NCBI RefSeq assembly: GCF_001315105.1 | Contig: NZ_BAZR01000014.1 | Span: 1-64,000, forward strand | Direction: 5' to 3' | Source of the DNA: Paenibacillus sp. JCM 10914 | GTDB lineage: Bacteria > Bacillota > Bacilli > Paenibacillales > Paenibacillaceae | DNA: 64,000 nucleotides | Shown: piece after piece, positions 8,839-17,829 of the stretch | How the letters are laid out: each line of letters begins with the position of its first letter | Numbering within the stretch: position 1 is the stretch's first letter | Position numbers and translations under genes: made by a program | Notes under the pieces: generated by a model | The model's database searches: none | What the model was told of the DNA's origin: nothing | The model's input: only the letters and a program-made list of their open reading frames with translations

Positions 8839-9144
8839 GTGAGTAAAGAAGAGTCTTTTATGCGCATGTTGGAAGCAGCCGTCGTCATTCAACGCGAAAC
8901 CTCCTTGATATTGGAGGGAAAGGCGGTCGAAGCCGAGAAGGTTCGTCAATGGGTGCTCTCGCAGCAGTCTCCTCAGAACGGATTCAAGGATACATTGGCG
9001 ATGCATGACCAGATTGTGGAGCAGATCGAGGGACTGACGCGGATCGGATCTGGTCTTTGCCGCAATCTAAGAGTGGCACTCGGCACTGATGGGCAAGCGG
9101 CTGGCGGTGGATTTGACGAATTTGATTTTGGAGATTCAGACTGA
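8839..9144 (+). CDS. Small helical protein of unknown function (2 of 3)
   Basis: A 101-residue protein starting at GTG, with a gaggaag site upstream. An amphipathic helical N-terminal half (MLEAAVVIQRETSLILEG, AEKVRQWVLSQQ) is followed by a second helix and an acidic, Gly-rich end (GGGFDEFDFGDSD). The acidic tail contrasts with the polycationic tails of neighbouring proteins and could bind them. Its stop overlaps the next start by one base (TGATG), so the two are translationally coupled. Confidence 0.6.
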   Translation: MSKEESFMRMLEAAVVIQRETSLILEGKAVEAEKVRQWVLSQQSPQNGFKDTLAMHDQIVEQIEGLTRIGSGLCRNLRVALGTDGQAAGGGFDEFDFGDSD

Positions 9145-9443
9145 TGATTACGCGCACATACCGGGAGCATGTGGCCAGAGTTGCGATGGTCTCTTCGATT
9201 GCAAGAAGCCAGGAGGCGTTGGCCGGGATTCTGCACAACATCGCGGATATTTCTGCCCACTCGGATGTGACCGCTAAACAGCTTGCAGAGAACATTCGGC
9301 TGTTGACAGATTATCAGTCGGTCATGACGGAGATGCTGGCAGGCATTCCGCTACATCGTACGAAGTGTGGGGTACCAGCCGCACCTTGGTTGGCAGCTGG
9401 GCGCATAGCCGGTTCGGATCAAGCAACCAGCTCAAGAGCATGA
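9144..9443 (+). CDS. Small helical protein of unknown function (3 of 3)
   Basis: A 99-residue protein coupled to the previous gene. Residues 10-70 are helical and Ala/Leu-rich (SSIARSQEALAGILHNIAD, AKQLAENIRLLTDYQ). The C-terminal third is less regular, with one Cys. It shares the SxxxLAxIL pattern with the first of the three. It lies 35 bp before the gene for the basic repeat protein. No function can be assigned. Confidence 0.55.
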   Translation: MITRTYREHVARVAMVSSIARSQEALAGILHNIADISAHSDVTAKQLAENIRLLTDYQSVMTEMLAGIPLHRTKCGVPAAPWLAAGRIAGSDQATSSRA

Positions 9444-9478
9444 CACGATTCGTATTTTCATATTCGGGAGGGTAACGA

Positions 9479-9805
9479 ATGAAGTTGAAAATATCAGCCG
9501 CACGCAAGGTTAGAAGTACGCGTGTTGTCGGCAGTAAGAAAGTGACTTCTTATGTAAGACGTAATAAGTTGGTTCAAGGTCGTAAACGACGCAGCTTGGG
9601 AAGCTATGCCCTGCGAAAGCGCCGTGGACTTCGCAGACGGTACAGTTTGCGCAGAGGTGGCCGCGTGTTCTATCCGGCATCGTCTCAGGCCTACAGTCAA
9701 GGATATAACCAATCCTATGATGAAGGGTTTAAAGCAGGGTTCGCCAAAGGCTATGAAGACGGGCAGACTCCGCCAGCACCTCCAGCGCCCCCAGCGGGTG
9801 TATGA
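9479..9805 (+). CDS. Polycationic protein with Gly-Tyr/Phe repeat and proline tail
   Basis: A 108-residue protein with three parts. Residues 1-62 are extremely rich in Arg/Lys (e.g. RKRRSLGSYALRKRRGLRRR). Residues 72-95 repeat Y/F-x-x-G units (AYSQGYNQSYDEGFKAGF). Residues 97-108 are Pro/Ala (PPAPPAPPAGV). A GGGAGG-type site lies 7 bp before the ATG. It is probably structural rather than an enzyme. The basic part could bind anionic spore polymers or nucleic acid, and the repeat matches tags on the glycosyltransferase-like protein at 7725 and both CgeB paralogues. It is the last gene before a terminator. Confidence 0.65.
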   Translation: MKLKISAARKVRSTRVVGSKKVTSYVRRNKLVQGRKRRSLGSYALRKRRGLRRRYSLRRGGRVFYPASSQAYSQGYNQSYDEGFKAGFAKGYEDGQTPPAPPAPPAGV

Positions 9806-9818
9806 ATAAGGTAGAATG

Positions 9819-9857
9819 CCCTCACACGAGATCGGGCTTTCGTGTGAGGGTATTTTT
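9819..9857 (+). terminator. Intrinsic terminator of the first glycosylation operon
   Basis: A perfect 11-bp stem (ccctcacacga and tcgtgtgaggg, 9819-9829 and 9840-9850) is followed by tattttt, 14 bp after the basic repeat gene. Confidence 0.85.
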
Positions 9858-9996
9858 GTGTCCTTTTTTCCTTGAAAGTGGGCGATACAGGAAGGGCATA
9901 CGCCAAATTCCCGTGCTAAGGGACAGTCGTCCATGATGCATCCGTCTGCTCGGCATATAGTTATATGAACCTTGGCAAATACCATAACAAAGTCGG

Positions 9997-11088
9997 GTGA
10001 AGACGGTGAGTATGGCTAAACTGGCGGGCCGGAAGAAAGGCTACCGGGCCGGGTACGATGAAGGATACCGCATGGGAGGATGCCGCGCACTTCTGGATCA
10101 TGTTGAACCTCCCGCGCTTCCTTTTTTTGAATGGAAGATACTCTATGTTCCGCAAGGATTCGAGTCAATTGATGAAGGTGTGGCGAAGGCGCTGACGCAG
10201 TTGGTCCGAGAATGCATCGTGGTCCGTCCCGAGCAGTTGCTGGCGTCCGCCGAGCAGTTCCAACCCGATCTGATTCTCGTGATGAATGGTCTCCATGTAT
10301 TTCCCTCGGATTTCAGGACTTCCGTCGATCGCTTGCGAGAACAGGGGTATATGACTGCTATTTGGTTTGTGGATGATCCTTATTTCACGGAAGAGACGCC
10401 GGAGCTTGCGCAGCACTTCGATGTGGTGTTTACCCATGAGCTTAGCTGCGTACCACTGTATGAGAGCGTGGGCGTGAAGCATGTTCATTACTTTCCGCTT
10501 GGCGTTCATCCTGATTTATTCATGCCTACGATGGCTGGACCGCAATACAAGTCAGATATTTGTTTTATTGGCAACGCCTTTACGAATCGAACGGCTTTGT
10601 TCGATGAGCTTGCTCCGTTTCTAGTTGGCAAAAAGGTGCGGATCATTGGCGGGTTTTGGGAACGGCTCCGCCGTTTTAAACAGCTATCGCCATTCGTGTA
10701 CAGCGGATTCATCCCGCCTTCGGAAACGGTGAAATTTTACAACGGGGCCAAGATCGTCATCAATGTGCACCGGCCCATCACGAACGGAGACGATAACCGC
10801 AATACGCTCAATCTGCCCGGACGCTCCATTAATCCGCGCACGTTTGAGATTAACGCTTGCGGCACCTTACAGCTTACCGATGTGCGAGAGGATTTATACC
10901 GCTACTATTCACCGGGAGTGGACATCGAAACGTTCAGCTCGATTCCTGAGTTGAAACAGAAGATCTCTTACTACCTCATGGAGGAAGATCATCGCAGAAG
11001 TATTGCAATGCAGGCATTACGAACAACGATGACAAGGCATACTTATGCTCACAGGCTGCCTGAGCTTTTATCCTTGATACCATTCTAA
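9997..11088 (+). CDS. CgeB-family protein (spore maturation), paralogue 1
   Basis: A 363-residue protein. Near the N-terminus is the tag KKGYRAGYDEGYRMGG. The main part has the features I associate with CgeB: ILVMNGLHVFP, IWFVDDPYFTEETP, FTHELSCVPLYESVG, HYFPLGVHPDLF, CFIGNAFTNR, a late NPRTFEINACGTLQLTD and DLYRYYSPG. CgeB is a glycosyltransferase-like spore maturation protein acting on the outermost spore layer in B. subtilis. The start is uncertain: GTG 9997, GTG 10006 and ATG 10012 are all in frame and no site is strong. It lies just after a terminator, so it probably has its own promoter. Confidence 0.8.
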   Translation: MKTVSMAKLAGRKKGYRAGYDEGYRMGGCRALLDHVEPPALPFFEWKILYVPQGFESIDEGVAKALTQLVRECIVVRPEQLLASAEQFQPDLILVMNGLHVFPSDFRTSVDRLREQGYMTAIWFVDDPYFTEETPELAQHFDVVFTHELSCVPLYESVGVKHVHYFPLGVHPDLFMPTMAGPQYKSDICFIGNAFTNRTALFDELAPFLVGKKVRIIGGFWERLRRFKQLSPFVYSGFIPPSETVKFYNGAKIVINVHRPITNGDDNRNTLNLPGRSINPRTFEINACGTLQLTDVREDLYRYYSPGVDIETFSSIPELKQKISYYLMEEDHRRSIAMQALRTTMTRHTYAHRLPELLSLIPF

Positions 11089-11115
11089 ATCATCTGAAGA
11101 GAGGGGCAATTACAA

Positions 11116-12246
11116 ATGCCAAATCGCTTGGCTCCCGGACCAAGGCGGTCCGCCGGATCAAGACCAAACGCTCATTTGCAGGGCAGAAATGCCGGGTTGC
11201 ATGAAGGATACCAGGAAGGATACTTCAGAGGGAAATCACACGGAATCGTCAACCGCGTTACCTACACACCGCCCGTACGTCATCTCAATGTGCTGTTTGT
11301 TAGCTCCGGCAAAGGCTTCCCATATTCGCCGATTGATGAAGCTATTATCGGTACGCTCCACAGCATGGTGGTTCAGGTAACGGTAACGGATGCGAATCAG
11401 GATGTAGCTGCGGAGGCGAACCGTACAAGACCGGATCTCGTACTCGTGCTGGATGGAATGTATCTGCCAGTAGAACAGATGGATGCGATCCGGGCGATGG
11501 GCATCCGCACGGCGGTATGGATGACGGATGACCCGTATTATTCGGACATGACCGTGGGGTGGGTGCAGCATTATGATTATGTGTTCACGCTGGAACTGAA
11601 CTGTGTGGCTCTTTATCAGAACATGGGCTGTGCCCAGGTTCATTACCTTCCCTTCGCGGCCTTTCCTGGCCATTATTCTCCCATTGCGATGCCCGGTGCG
11701 GTCAAACGCGATATCGGCTTTGTTGGAACGGCTTATCCGAAGCGGATCCAATTCTTCGAGGCGATCATGGATCAACTGATGACGCATAGGACTTTCATCA
11801 ACGGCAATTGGTGGGAGAGGTTTCCGGGCTATAGCCAGTTTAACAACCGCATCGAGATCAATAAGTGGATGGGCCCTGTCGAGACGGCCGATGTCTATAA
11901 CAGCGCCAAGATGATTATCAATCTGCATCGTTCGGTGGATGATGACGCGATTAACCAGAATAGTGCGCATCTGCCTGCAGTCTCTCCGAACCCGCGTACG
12001 TTCGAGATCTGTGCGTGCGGCACGCTGCAGCTGTGTGACGAAAGAGCCGATTTGGCTCGATTCTACACACCTGGTGTTGAGATCGACACGTACCGCTCCC
12101 CTAACGAGTTGCTGGAAAAGGTGGAATACTACCTGGCCAATGACCAGTTGAGAAAAGACATGGCACACCGTGCACTGGAGAGAACGCATCAAGAGCATAC
12201 CTACGCTCATCGATTAGACACCATGCTGTCCATCATTTTCCCGTAA
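11116..12246 (+). CDS. CgeB-family protein (spore maturation), paralogue 2
   Basis: A 376-residue protein, a tandem duplicate of the preceding gene with the same blocks (VWMTDDPYYSDM, FTLELNCVALYQNMG, HYLPFAAFPGHY, NPRTFEICACGTLQLCD, ARFYTPGVEID). Its N-terminus also has a basic stretch (LAPGPRRSAGSRP) and the tag GLHEGYQEGYFRGKSHG. A good gaagagaggggc site precedes the ATG. Retaining both copies suggests they act on different acceptors or as a pair. Glycosyltransferase activity is inferred from the family. Confidence 0.8.
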   Translation: MPNRLAPGPRRSAGSRPNAHLQGRNAGLHEGYQEGYFRGKSHGIVNRVTYTPPVRHLNVLFVSSGKGFPYSPIDEAIIGTLHSMVVQVTVTDANQDVAAEANRTRPDLVLVLDGMYLPVEQMDAIRAMGIRTAVWMTDDPYYSDMTVGWVQHYDYVFTLELNCVALYQNMGCAQVHYLPFAAFPGHYSPIAMPGAVKRDIGFVGTAYPKRIQFFEAIMDQLMTHRTFINGNWWERFPGYSQFNNRIEINKWMGPVETADVYNSAKMIINLHRSVDDDAINQNSAHLPAVSPNPRTFEICACGTLQLCDERADLARFYTPGVEIDTYRSPNELLEKVEYYLANDQLRKDMAHRALERTHQEHTYAHRLDTMLSIIFP

Positions 12247-12388
12247 CGAAGGGAAGTTGCAGAAATAGATGAATGTTCAGGGAACAAGCGTCGTTACGGT
12301 TACTTTGTCCTAGTAATATATTGTACCAACTGGGTGAAAAGGAGGTGGATCGCATCCGGTACTGCTCGAGAATCCAAAATTACTGTGG

Positions 12389-13794
12389 ATGCGGATAATG
12401 CCGATGGCCTCTAAACCAAAATTGTTGATATTCTCGCATGTCTCCAACGAGTTCAGTATTACAGGTGCTGAGAAGCTGCTCCTGTTCTTCTGCGAACAGA
12501 TGACTCCTCACTTCGATTGCGTACTCGTTGCGCCGAATGAGGGTCGTCTGACGATATTAGCCAGACAGAGAGGCATGACGGTCAAGATTTATCGAATTCC
12601 ATTACTGCACAATATCTACACTCCTCACCCTGGCCTTCATGCCGAGGCCGATCGACTCATCTCCTCGTCACCATTTAGGGCGCTTCTCAAATGGATTGCC
12701 AGAGAAGCTCCCCAGATCATTCTCGTTAATACTTGTGTTCATTTCTTGCCGGCTGCAGCAGGCAAACGTCTTGGCATTCCGGTTGTATGGCAATTGACCG
12801 AGAGAATCATGGACAACGGAAGCGAGTCAATCTCAACACACCTCATCGATCGTTACAGTGATTGGCTCATCGGTATTTCTGAGACCGCGGTACAGAGCTT
12901 TCCGATGGAGGTCAGGCAGAGTAAAATAACGATTCTTCCTCCTTCCTGGAGCCCGCTCGATCTTCATCCGGAGGAATGGCCTGCTTTGCGGAATGAAATG
13001 CGCGCTAAATTGGGCGTTGGCAGCGGCGCTCCGTTAGTCGGCATGATCTCCTCCTTCCTGATCGAGACCAAGGGGGTGCATCACTTTATCAACATGGCGC
13101 TATCGCTGAAGGACCTGTATCCTAGCGCGGTCTTTCTGATTGTTGGTAGTGTGCTGAACCTTGAGTATGAGAAGCTGTGCCGCGACATGATCGGCAGCGC
13201 TGGAGCGCAGCATCGATTCTTGTTCGCTGGACCGCAAGAGAATATAGAAGCTGTGTACTGCGCGCTCGATATTGTTGTGGTTCCCAGTCTTGTGCTTGAG
13301 GGCTTTGGACTGACGGCGATGGAGGGACTCCTGCACGCGAAGCCAGTGGTAGCTTATGGCTCGGGTGGACTGCACGAATTGCTGACGCTGTCGGATGCGA
13401 AGAGCTTCTAGCTGTGCCGGAGAACCCGGCTTCACTGGCGGAGAAGGTGAGGCTGTTGCTGAATCAACCTGATCATGGCAGGCTGCAGGGTCAGCTCAAC
13501 CAGCTTCAGATTCAGAACGTGTTTGGACCTGAGATATATGCGAATCGCTTAAATGCAATGATTGCGCGCTGGATAACCGAGCACCCTGCCTGGTTTCAAG
13601 CAGGTGTGAGTCGACAAGTCAGACGACGGTCCGTTAAAGCACGGCGCCATAAGCCGCGAGGCAGGAAGAATAAAAGAAAAATGGTCCTGCGCCGGCGGGC
13701 GAAGCGTCTCCGACATAAGAGGAGTGTGAAGCCAGTGAGACGCCGGGCCAGCAAGTCCAGAGTACGCAGATCGCCTAAAAGGCGGTATAAGTAA
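12389..13794 (+). pseudogene. GT4-family glycosyltransferase with polycationic C-terminal tail, one frameshift
   Basis: The first frame (12389-13411) gives a GT-B enzyme with FSHVSNEFSITGAEKLLLFF, MISSFLIETKGVHHFINMA and EGFGLTAMEG (EX7E signature). Adding one G near 13390 gives HELLTAVGCEELLAVPENP and continues to 13794. The last 55 residues are almost all Arg/Lys (RRRSVKARRHKPRGRKNKRK and on), a tail absent from ordinary GT4 enzymes and like those elsewhere in this locus. About 468 residues when repaired. Start uncertain: a strong AAAGGAGGTG at 12337-12346 has no usual start codon at the right distance, and ATG 12389, 12398 or 12404 follow. Confidence 0.7.
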
Positions 13795-13828
13795 GATCTG
13801 TGATTAAGTTGGCAAGGGAGAATCCATT

Positions 13829-14923
13829 ATGAAAGTCATGACGATCTTGGGTACGAGGCCCGAAATTATACGATTAAGCTTGATCATTCCTCTGCTGGAT
13901 CAGTATGCTGAGCGTCATGTGCTTGTGCATACGGGACAGAATTTCACCAATTCGCTAAGCGGTGTTTTTTTCTCGGAGCTGGGTCTAAGGCATCCGGATT
14001 ACGTGCTTCAGGATAAACAGGCAACGTTGGGAAGTCAACTCGCTGTTATGTTCAGTAAAATGGAGGAAATATTGGACCAGGAACAGCCGGATACCGTCTT
14101 GCTCCTCGGTGACACGAACAGCGCTTTGTGCGCAATATTGGCTGAACGCATGGGGTATCCGGTCGTGCATATGGAAGCTGGGAATCGCTGTTTTGATTTG
14201 AACGTTCCTGAAGAGAAAAATCGCAAAGTTATCGATGCAGTGTCATCTATTAATATGCCTTACACAAGTTACAGCAAGAACCACTTGCTGCGTGAAGGAG
14301 TACCGAGCCAGCGCATCGTGCTTACCGGCAATCCAATCTATGAAGTGATGCAGCATTATGATGACAAGGTGGATGAAAGCACGATTATGGAGAAGCTCTC
14401 GCTCGCGCCGCAGCAATATTTTCTCGTGACGATTCACCGTGCCGAGAACGTAGACCGGCCCGAGCATCTGCGAGAGATTCTGAACGGGCTGAACGCGGTG
14501 GCCGAGACGTTCGGCCGTCGCCTGATCTGCAGTCTTCATCCGCGAACAGCATCCCGTCTTGGCGGAGTCCTGGATATAGCCCTGCATCCACTCGTTGAGA
14601 TGCATGAGCCTTTTGGATTCTTCGATTTCGTCAAGCTGGAGAAGGAAGCGCTATGCGCGATAACCGATAGCGGCACGGTACAGGAGGAGTGCTGCATCAT
14701 GCACGTACCTACCGTGACGGTCCGCCAAACCACGGAACGGCCCGAAACCGTGGATTGCGGCAGCAACATCGTGTCCGGATTGGATGCAGCCAGCATTCAT
14801 GATGCTGTGAAACTTATGACACAGCTTAGTCGGGATTGGAAATGCCCGGAAGGTTATCTGGCGGACAATGTGTCGCGTACCGTCGTAAAATATGTGCTTG
14901 GAGGGAAAGTGAATGTTCACTAA
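13829..14923 (+). CDS. wecB: UDP-N-acetylglucosamine 2-epimerase (non-hydrolysing)
   Basis: A 364-residue protein with the family's hallmarks: MTILGTRPEIIRLSLII at the N-terminus, VHTGQNF, LLLGDTNSALCA, HMEAGNRCFDLNVPEE, TGNPIYEV, FLVTIHRAENVD, ITDSGTVQEECCI and TTERPETVDCGSN. These enzymes epimerise C2 of UDP-HexNAc sugars. The start has a good site (aagggagaatcc). It overlaps the next gene by 11 bp. With the two following genes it forms a three-enzyme set like those for UDP-L-FucNAc or UDP-L-QuiNAc, where the epimerase acts last. Confidence 0.88.
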   Translation: MKVMTILGTRPEIIRLSLIIPLLDQYAERHVLVHTGQNFTNSLSGVFFSELGLRHPDYVLQDKQATLGSQLAVMFSKMEEILDQEQPDTVLLLGDTNSALCAILAERMGYPVVHMEAGNRCFDLNVPEEKNRKVIDAVSSINMPYTSYSKNHLLREGVPSQRIVLTGNPIYEVMQHYDDKVDESTIMEKLSLAPQQYFLVTIHRAENVDRPEHLREILNGLNAVAETFGRRLICSLHPRTASRLGGVLDIALHPLVEMHEPFGFFDFVKLEKEALCAITDSGTVQEECCIMHVPTVTVRQTTERPETVDCGSNIVSGLDAASIHDAVKLMTQLSRDWKCPEGYLADNVSRTVVKYVLGGKVNVH

Positions 14924-15899
14924 TCAACGGATTTTGGTGACAGGCGGCACAGGCTCTTGGGGACATGAACTGATCAGCCAGCTTTTGCCGCTGAATCCTA
15001 AACAGGTTATTGTGTACTCCAGAAGTGAAGCCACCCAGGTGGCCATGGACCGTGAATTTGAAGATCCAAGGCTTACGTTCCGTATTGGTGATATTCGTGA
15101 TAAGGATGCCCTGACAGCAGCCTGTCAGGATGTGGATTACGTTTTTCACCTAGCGGCGTTAAAGCATGTTCCAGTCTGCGAGGAGCATCCTTATGAGGCG
15201 CTCAAGACGAATGTTGTTGGAACACAGCATGTCATTGAAGCGGCCATTGAGAATAAGGTAAAGAAAGTCATCTATATATCCACCGATAAAGCAGCCAATC
15301 CGTCCAACTTCTATGGCATGACCAAAGCGATTGGTGAGAAGCTGATCGTATATGCCAACCTGCTGAGCAAGACGACCCAGTTCGTGTGCGTACGCGGCGG
15401 TAATGTTCTGGGGACGAATGGTAGCGTAGTACACGTATTTAAGAATCAGATTCGGCAAAAAGGACAGATCAGCATTACCGATCAGCATATGACCAGATTC
15501 TTCCTCACACTGAAAGATGCGATTTCATTGTTATTTAAAGCATCCATTGAGAGTATTGGCGGGGAAATCTTCGTAATCATGATGCCAACATGCCGCATCG
15601 TCGATCTGGCCGAGGTGCTCATCGAAGCATCAGGCAGAACGGATGTTACCTTGGTGGAGACGGGAATTCGCCCTGGTGAGAAGATTCATGAAATATTGAT
15701 GAGTGATTTTGAGAGTCTTACGACCGTAGCTTACGATGATGAGTATCTTGTGATATTGCCGACGCTAGATATTCCAAATCTGAAGGATCATTATCAACAT
15801 CTGCCGAAAGTATCGTTTAACAGCTTCAGTTCAGAGCACCAGCTCATGACCAAGTCCGAAATCCGTGAAATATTGAAACGCGGGGGATTCTTGCCATGA
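14913..15899 (+). CDS. UDP-GlcNAc 4,6-dehydratase family (CapE/WbjB/FnlA-like)
   Basis: A 328-residue extended SDR. VTGGTGSWGHELISQLL is the NAD(P)-binding glycine motif; HLAALKHVPVCEEHP is the segment typical of this dehydratase family; ISTDKAANPSNFYGMTKAIG carries the catalytic Y-x3-K; RGGNVLGTNGSV follows. Members remove water across C4-C6 of UDP-GlcNAc, some with C5 epimerisation, giving UDP-4-keto-6-deoxy sugars. Its length fits the soluble family, without the membrane domain of FlaA1-like proteins. It overlaps both neighbours, so it is part of one transcript. Confidence 0.83.
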   Translation: MFTNQRILVTGGTGSWGHELISQLLPLNPKQVIVYSRSEATQVAMDREFEDPRLTFRIGDIRDKDALTAACQDVDYVFHLAALKHVPVCEEHPYEALKTNVVGTQHVIEAAIENKVKKVIYISTDKAANPSNFYGMTKAIGEKLIVYANLLSKTTQFVCVRGGNVLGTNGSVVHVFKNQIRQKGQISITDQHMTRFFLTLKDAISLLFKASIESIGGEIFVIMMPTCRIVDLAEVLIEASGRTDVTLVETGIRPGEKIHEILMSDFESLTTVAYDDEYLVILPTLDIPNLKDHYQHLPKVSFNSFSSEHQLMTKSEIREILKRGGFLP

Positions 15900-16723
15900 A
15901 GATGCTCATTCTCGGGGGAAATGGTATGGCAGGACACTTGCTTGTGAAATATTTTCAATCTTCAGGCAAGCACGCTGTCTTTTACACCACCCGGGACCGA
16001 TGCGATTCGCAAGGGCTGGTGCTGGATGTAACGGATATGAGCGCTGTTGAGCAAGTGGTTAAAGCGGTCAGGCCAGATATGATCATTAATGCAGTAGGGG
16101 TGCTCAATCAGTTCGCCGAGACGGATAAAATAAATGCTTATCATATTAACGGATTCTTGCCTCATCGTCTGCGTCATTTGGCGGATATGATCTCTGCCAG
16201 ACTGATTCATATCAGCACAGATTGTGTCTTTCTGGGAACGAAAGGCGGTTATGTCGAGAGTGATACTCCCGATGGGGTCTCTTCCTATGCGCTGACAAAA
16301 GCGCTGGGTGAAGTGAATGAACCGGATCATCTCACCATCCGTACCTCGATTATTGGACCGGAGGTGCGCAAGAGTGGAATTGGCCTGCTGAACTGGTTCA
16401 TGAAGCAAAGAGGAGAGGTCTCTGGCTACCGCAGGGTCATGTGGAACGGCGTTACGACTCTGGAGCTTGCCAAAGCGATCGAATTCTTCATGAATAGAGA
16501 TGTCGGAGGCCTCATTCATCTTGCCCATCCCAAGCCGCTTAACAAATACGAACTGCTGCTGCTATTCAAGGATATATGGGGCAAAGAGGACGTGACGATA
16601 CGGCCTTCCGATCATATGGTGCAAGATCGGACGCTGCAGAGCACCCGCCTGGATGCGGCGTATTTATTTCCGGATTACGCGCAGATGCTAAGGGAGATGC
16701 ACGTATGGCAGCAAAATCACTGA
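15896..16723 (+). CDS. RmlD-like SDR reductase (dTDP/UDP-4-keto sugar reductase)
   Basis: A 275-residue protein with LILGGNGMAGHLLVKYF, INAVGVLNQFAE, HISTDCVFLGTKGGYVESD and the catalytic YALTKALGEV. These are RmlD-family features, used to reduce a 4-keto sugar nucleotide with NAD(P)H. There is no C-terminal cupin domain, unlike CapF/FnlB of the UDP-L-FucNAc route. With the preceding dehydratase and 2-epimerase this set resembles the V. cholerae WbvB/WbvR/WbvD set for UDP-L-QuiNAc (from memory). It overlaps the previous gene by 4 bp and the next by 19 bp. Confidence 0.78.
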   Translation: MKMLILGGNGMAGHLLVKYFQSSGKHAVFYTTRDRCDSQGLVLDVTDMSAVEQVVKAVRPDMIINAVGVLNQFAETDKINAYHINGFLPHRLRHLADMISARLIHISTDCVFLGTKGGYVESDTPDGVSSYALTKALGEVNEPDHLTIRTSIIGPEVRKSGIGLLNWFMKQRGEVSGYRRVMWNGVTTLELAKAIEFFMNRDVGGLIHLAHPKPLNKYELLLLFKDIWGKEDVTIRPSDHMVQDRTLQSTRLDAAYLFPDYAQMLREMHVWQQNH

Positions 16724-17664
16724 CAGCTTCGAAGTTATTGATTACCGGTGCGTCTGGTTTTACGGGACGTCATGCTTGTGCGCATTTTGTCCGGCAGGGT
16801 TACACTGTTATCGCTGCCGGGCGAAACGAACAGGCGTTGCAGACCATTCCAGGCGTAACTCCCTTCGTATGCCATCTCGAGGACCGCTCTCAAGTGGAAG
16901 ACTTGATTCAGCAGATCCTGCCTCATTATATTCTGCATGTAGCCGGAAAAAATTCAGCCTCTGACTCATGGAAGTTTCCGACCGAGTATATGGAGAGCAA
17001 TGTCATGGCTGCAGTATACGTCCTGGAAGCTGTGCGCAAGTATTGCCCCGGCAGCAGGCTCGTGATGGTAGGCTCTAGGCTTAGCACAGATCCTGCTAAG
17101 GGTGCAGCCGCCGTTCCTCATCCGTACAGCCTTAGCAAGACTTTTGCCAGTTGGGTGGCAACGGCATGGCAAAGTCTGTATCAACAGCCGGTTATTCTTG
17201 CCGAACCTTCGAATTTGATTGGACCGGGCGAGTCTGCAGGCTTTTGTACATTGCTTGCGAAATACATCGCCCGTTATGAAGCGGGTAGAGCTGTTCCCGA
17301 ATTTCGAATCAGCTCGCGTTTTGAGTCACGTGATTTTCTTGATGTACGAGATGCGGTAGCGGCATATGATGTGTTGTTAAGAGAAGGAAAACCTGGGATG
17401 TCCTACTCGATTCAATCCGGCGTAGAGCACACTCTTGGGGAGTTAGCGCAGGCACTTACGGCTTTGGCACAGATTGCAGTTCCAGTGGATTATGGTCCAA
17501 GTGAAGCCAGACTAACTCCTGATTCATTAAACAAAGGAGCCAATGGAGCGAGTGGAGCAGAGCATCTTACGGAGCTTGGCTGGTATCCGCACTTTGCGCT
17601 TGAACAGTCGCTTGCCGATATTATGCAATATGCCCGGGAACAAGCACAGCAACCATCTTCATAG
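16705..17664 (+). CDS. NAD-dependent epimerase/dehydratase (extended SDR)
   Basis: A 319-residue protein starting at ATG 16705, chosen because aagggag lies just upstream; an earlier in-frame start would overlap the previous gene far more. ITGASGFTGRHACAHF is the nucleotide-binding motif; LHVAGKNSASDSW, VMVGSRLSTD and the catalytic HPYSLSKTFASW follow, then PSNLIGPGESAGF and SRDFLDVRDAV. It resembles GDP-mannose dehydratase/NDP-sugar epimerases. Its substrate is probably the sugar made by the three preceding enzymes, or a separate NDP-sugar. It is the last gene before a terminator. Confidence 0.75.
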   Translation: MAAKSLTASKLLITGASGFTGRHACAHFVRQGYTVIAAGRNEQALQTIPGVTPFVCHLEDRSQVEDLIQQILPHYILHVAGKNSASDSWKFPTEYMESNVMAAVYVLEAVRKYCPGSRLVMVGSRLSTDPAKGAAAVPHPYSLSKTFASWVATAWQSLYQQPVILAEPSNLIGPGESAGFCTLLAKYIARYEAGRAVPEFRISSRFESRDFLDVRDAVAAYDVLLREGKPGMSYSIQSGVEHTLGELAQALTALAQIAVPVDYGPSEARLTPDSLNKGANGASGAEHLTELGWYPHFALEQSLADIMQYAREQAQQPSS

Positions 17665-17675
17665 GGTAAGATAAA

Positions 17676-17711
17676 ACGCCGGCAGATAGGCTATCTGTTC
17701 GGTGTTTTTGT
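17676..17711 (+). terminator. Intrinsic terminator of the nucleotide-sugar gene block
   Basis: A GC-rich imperfect stem (acgccggcagata with tatctgttcggtgt, one bulge and G-T pairs) is followed by tttttgtat, 11 bp after the last stop. Confidence 0.7.
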
Positions 17712-17829
17712 ATATAGGGACCCTGAACAAGTGTTATCTTCCATGTAAAAACCTTTCAGCATACCGTAATTGTCCGAAGGCCATCCTATACGTGTTAATA
17801 CACTTATTATAGAGATGGAGGATGAATTC

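Noticed and set aside
9494..9985. Minus-strand frame with a Cys-rich N-terminus (CRADGCIMDDCPLAREFG)
   Set aside because: No ribosome site, and most of it runs antisense through the basic repeat gene. The Cys pattern was tempting but the frame does not end at a sensible point.
11236..12210. 324-residue minus-strand frame
   Set aside because: Antisense shadow of the second CgeB gene, rich in Arg/His/Ile as expected for a shadow frame.
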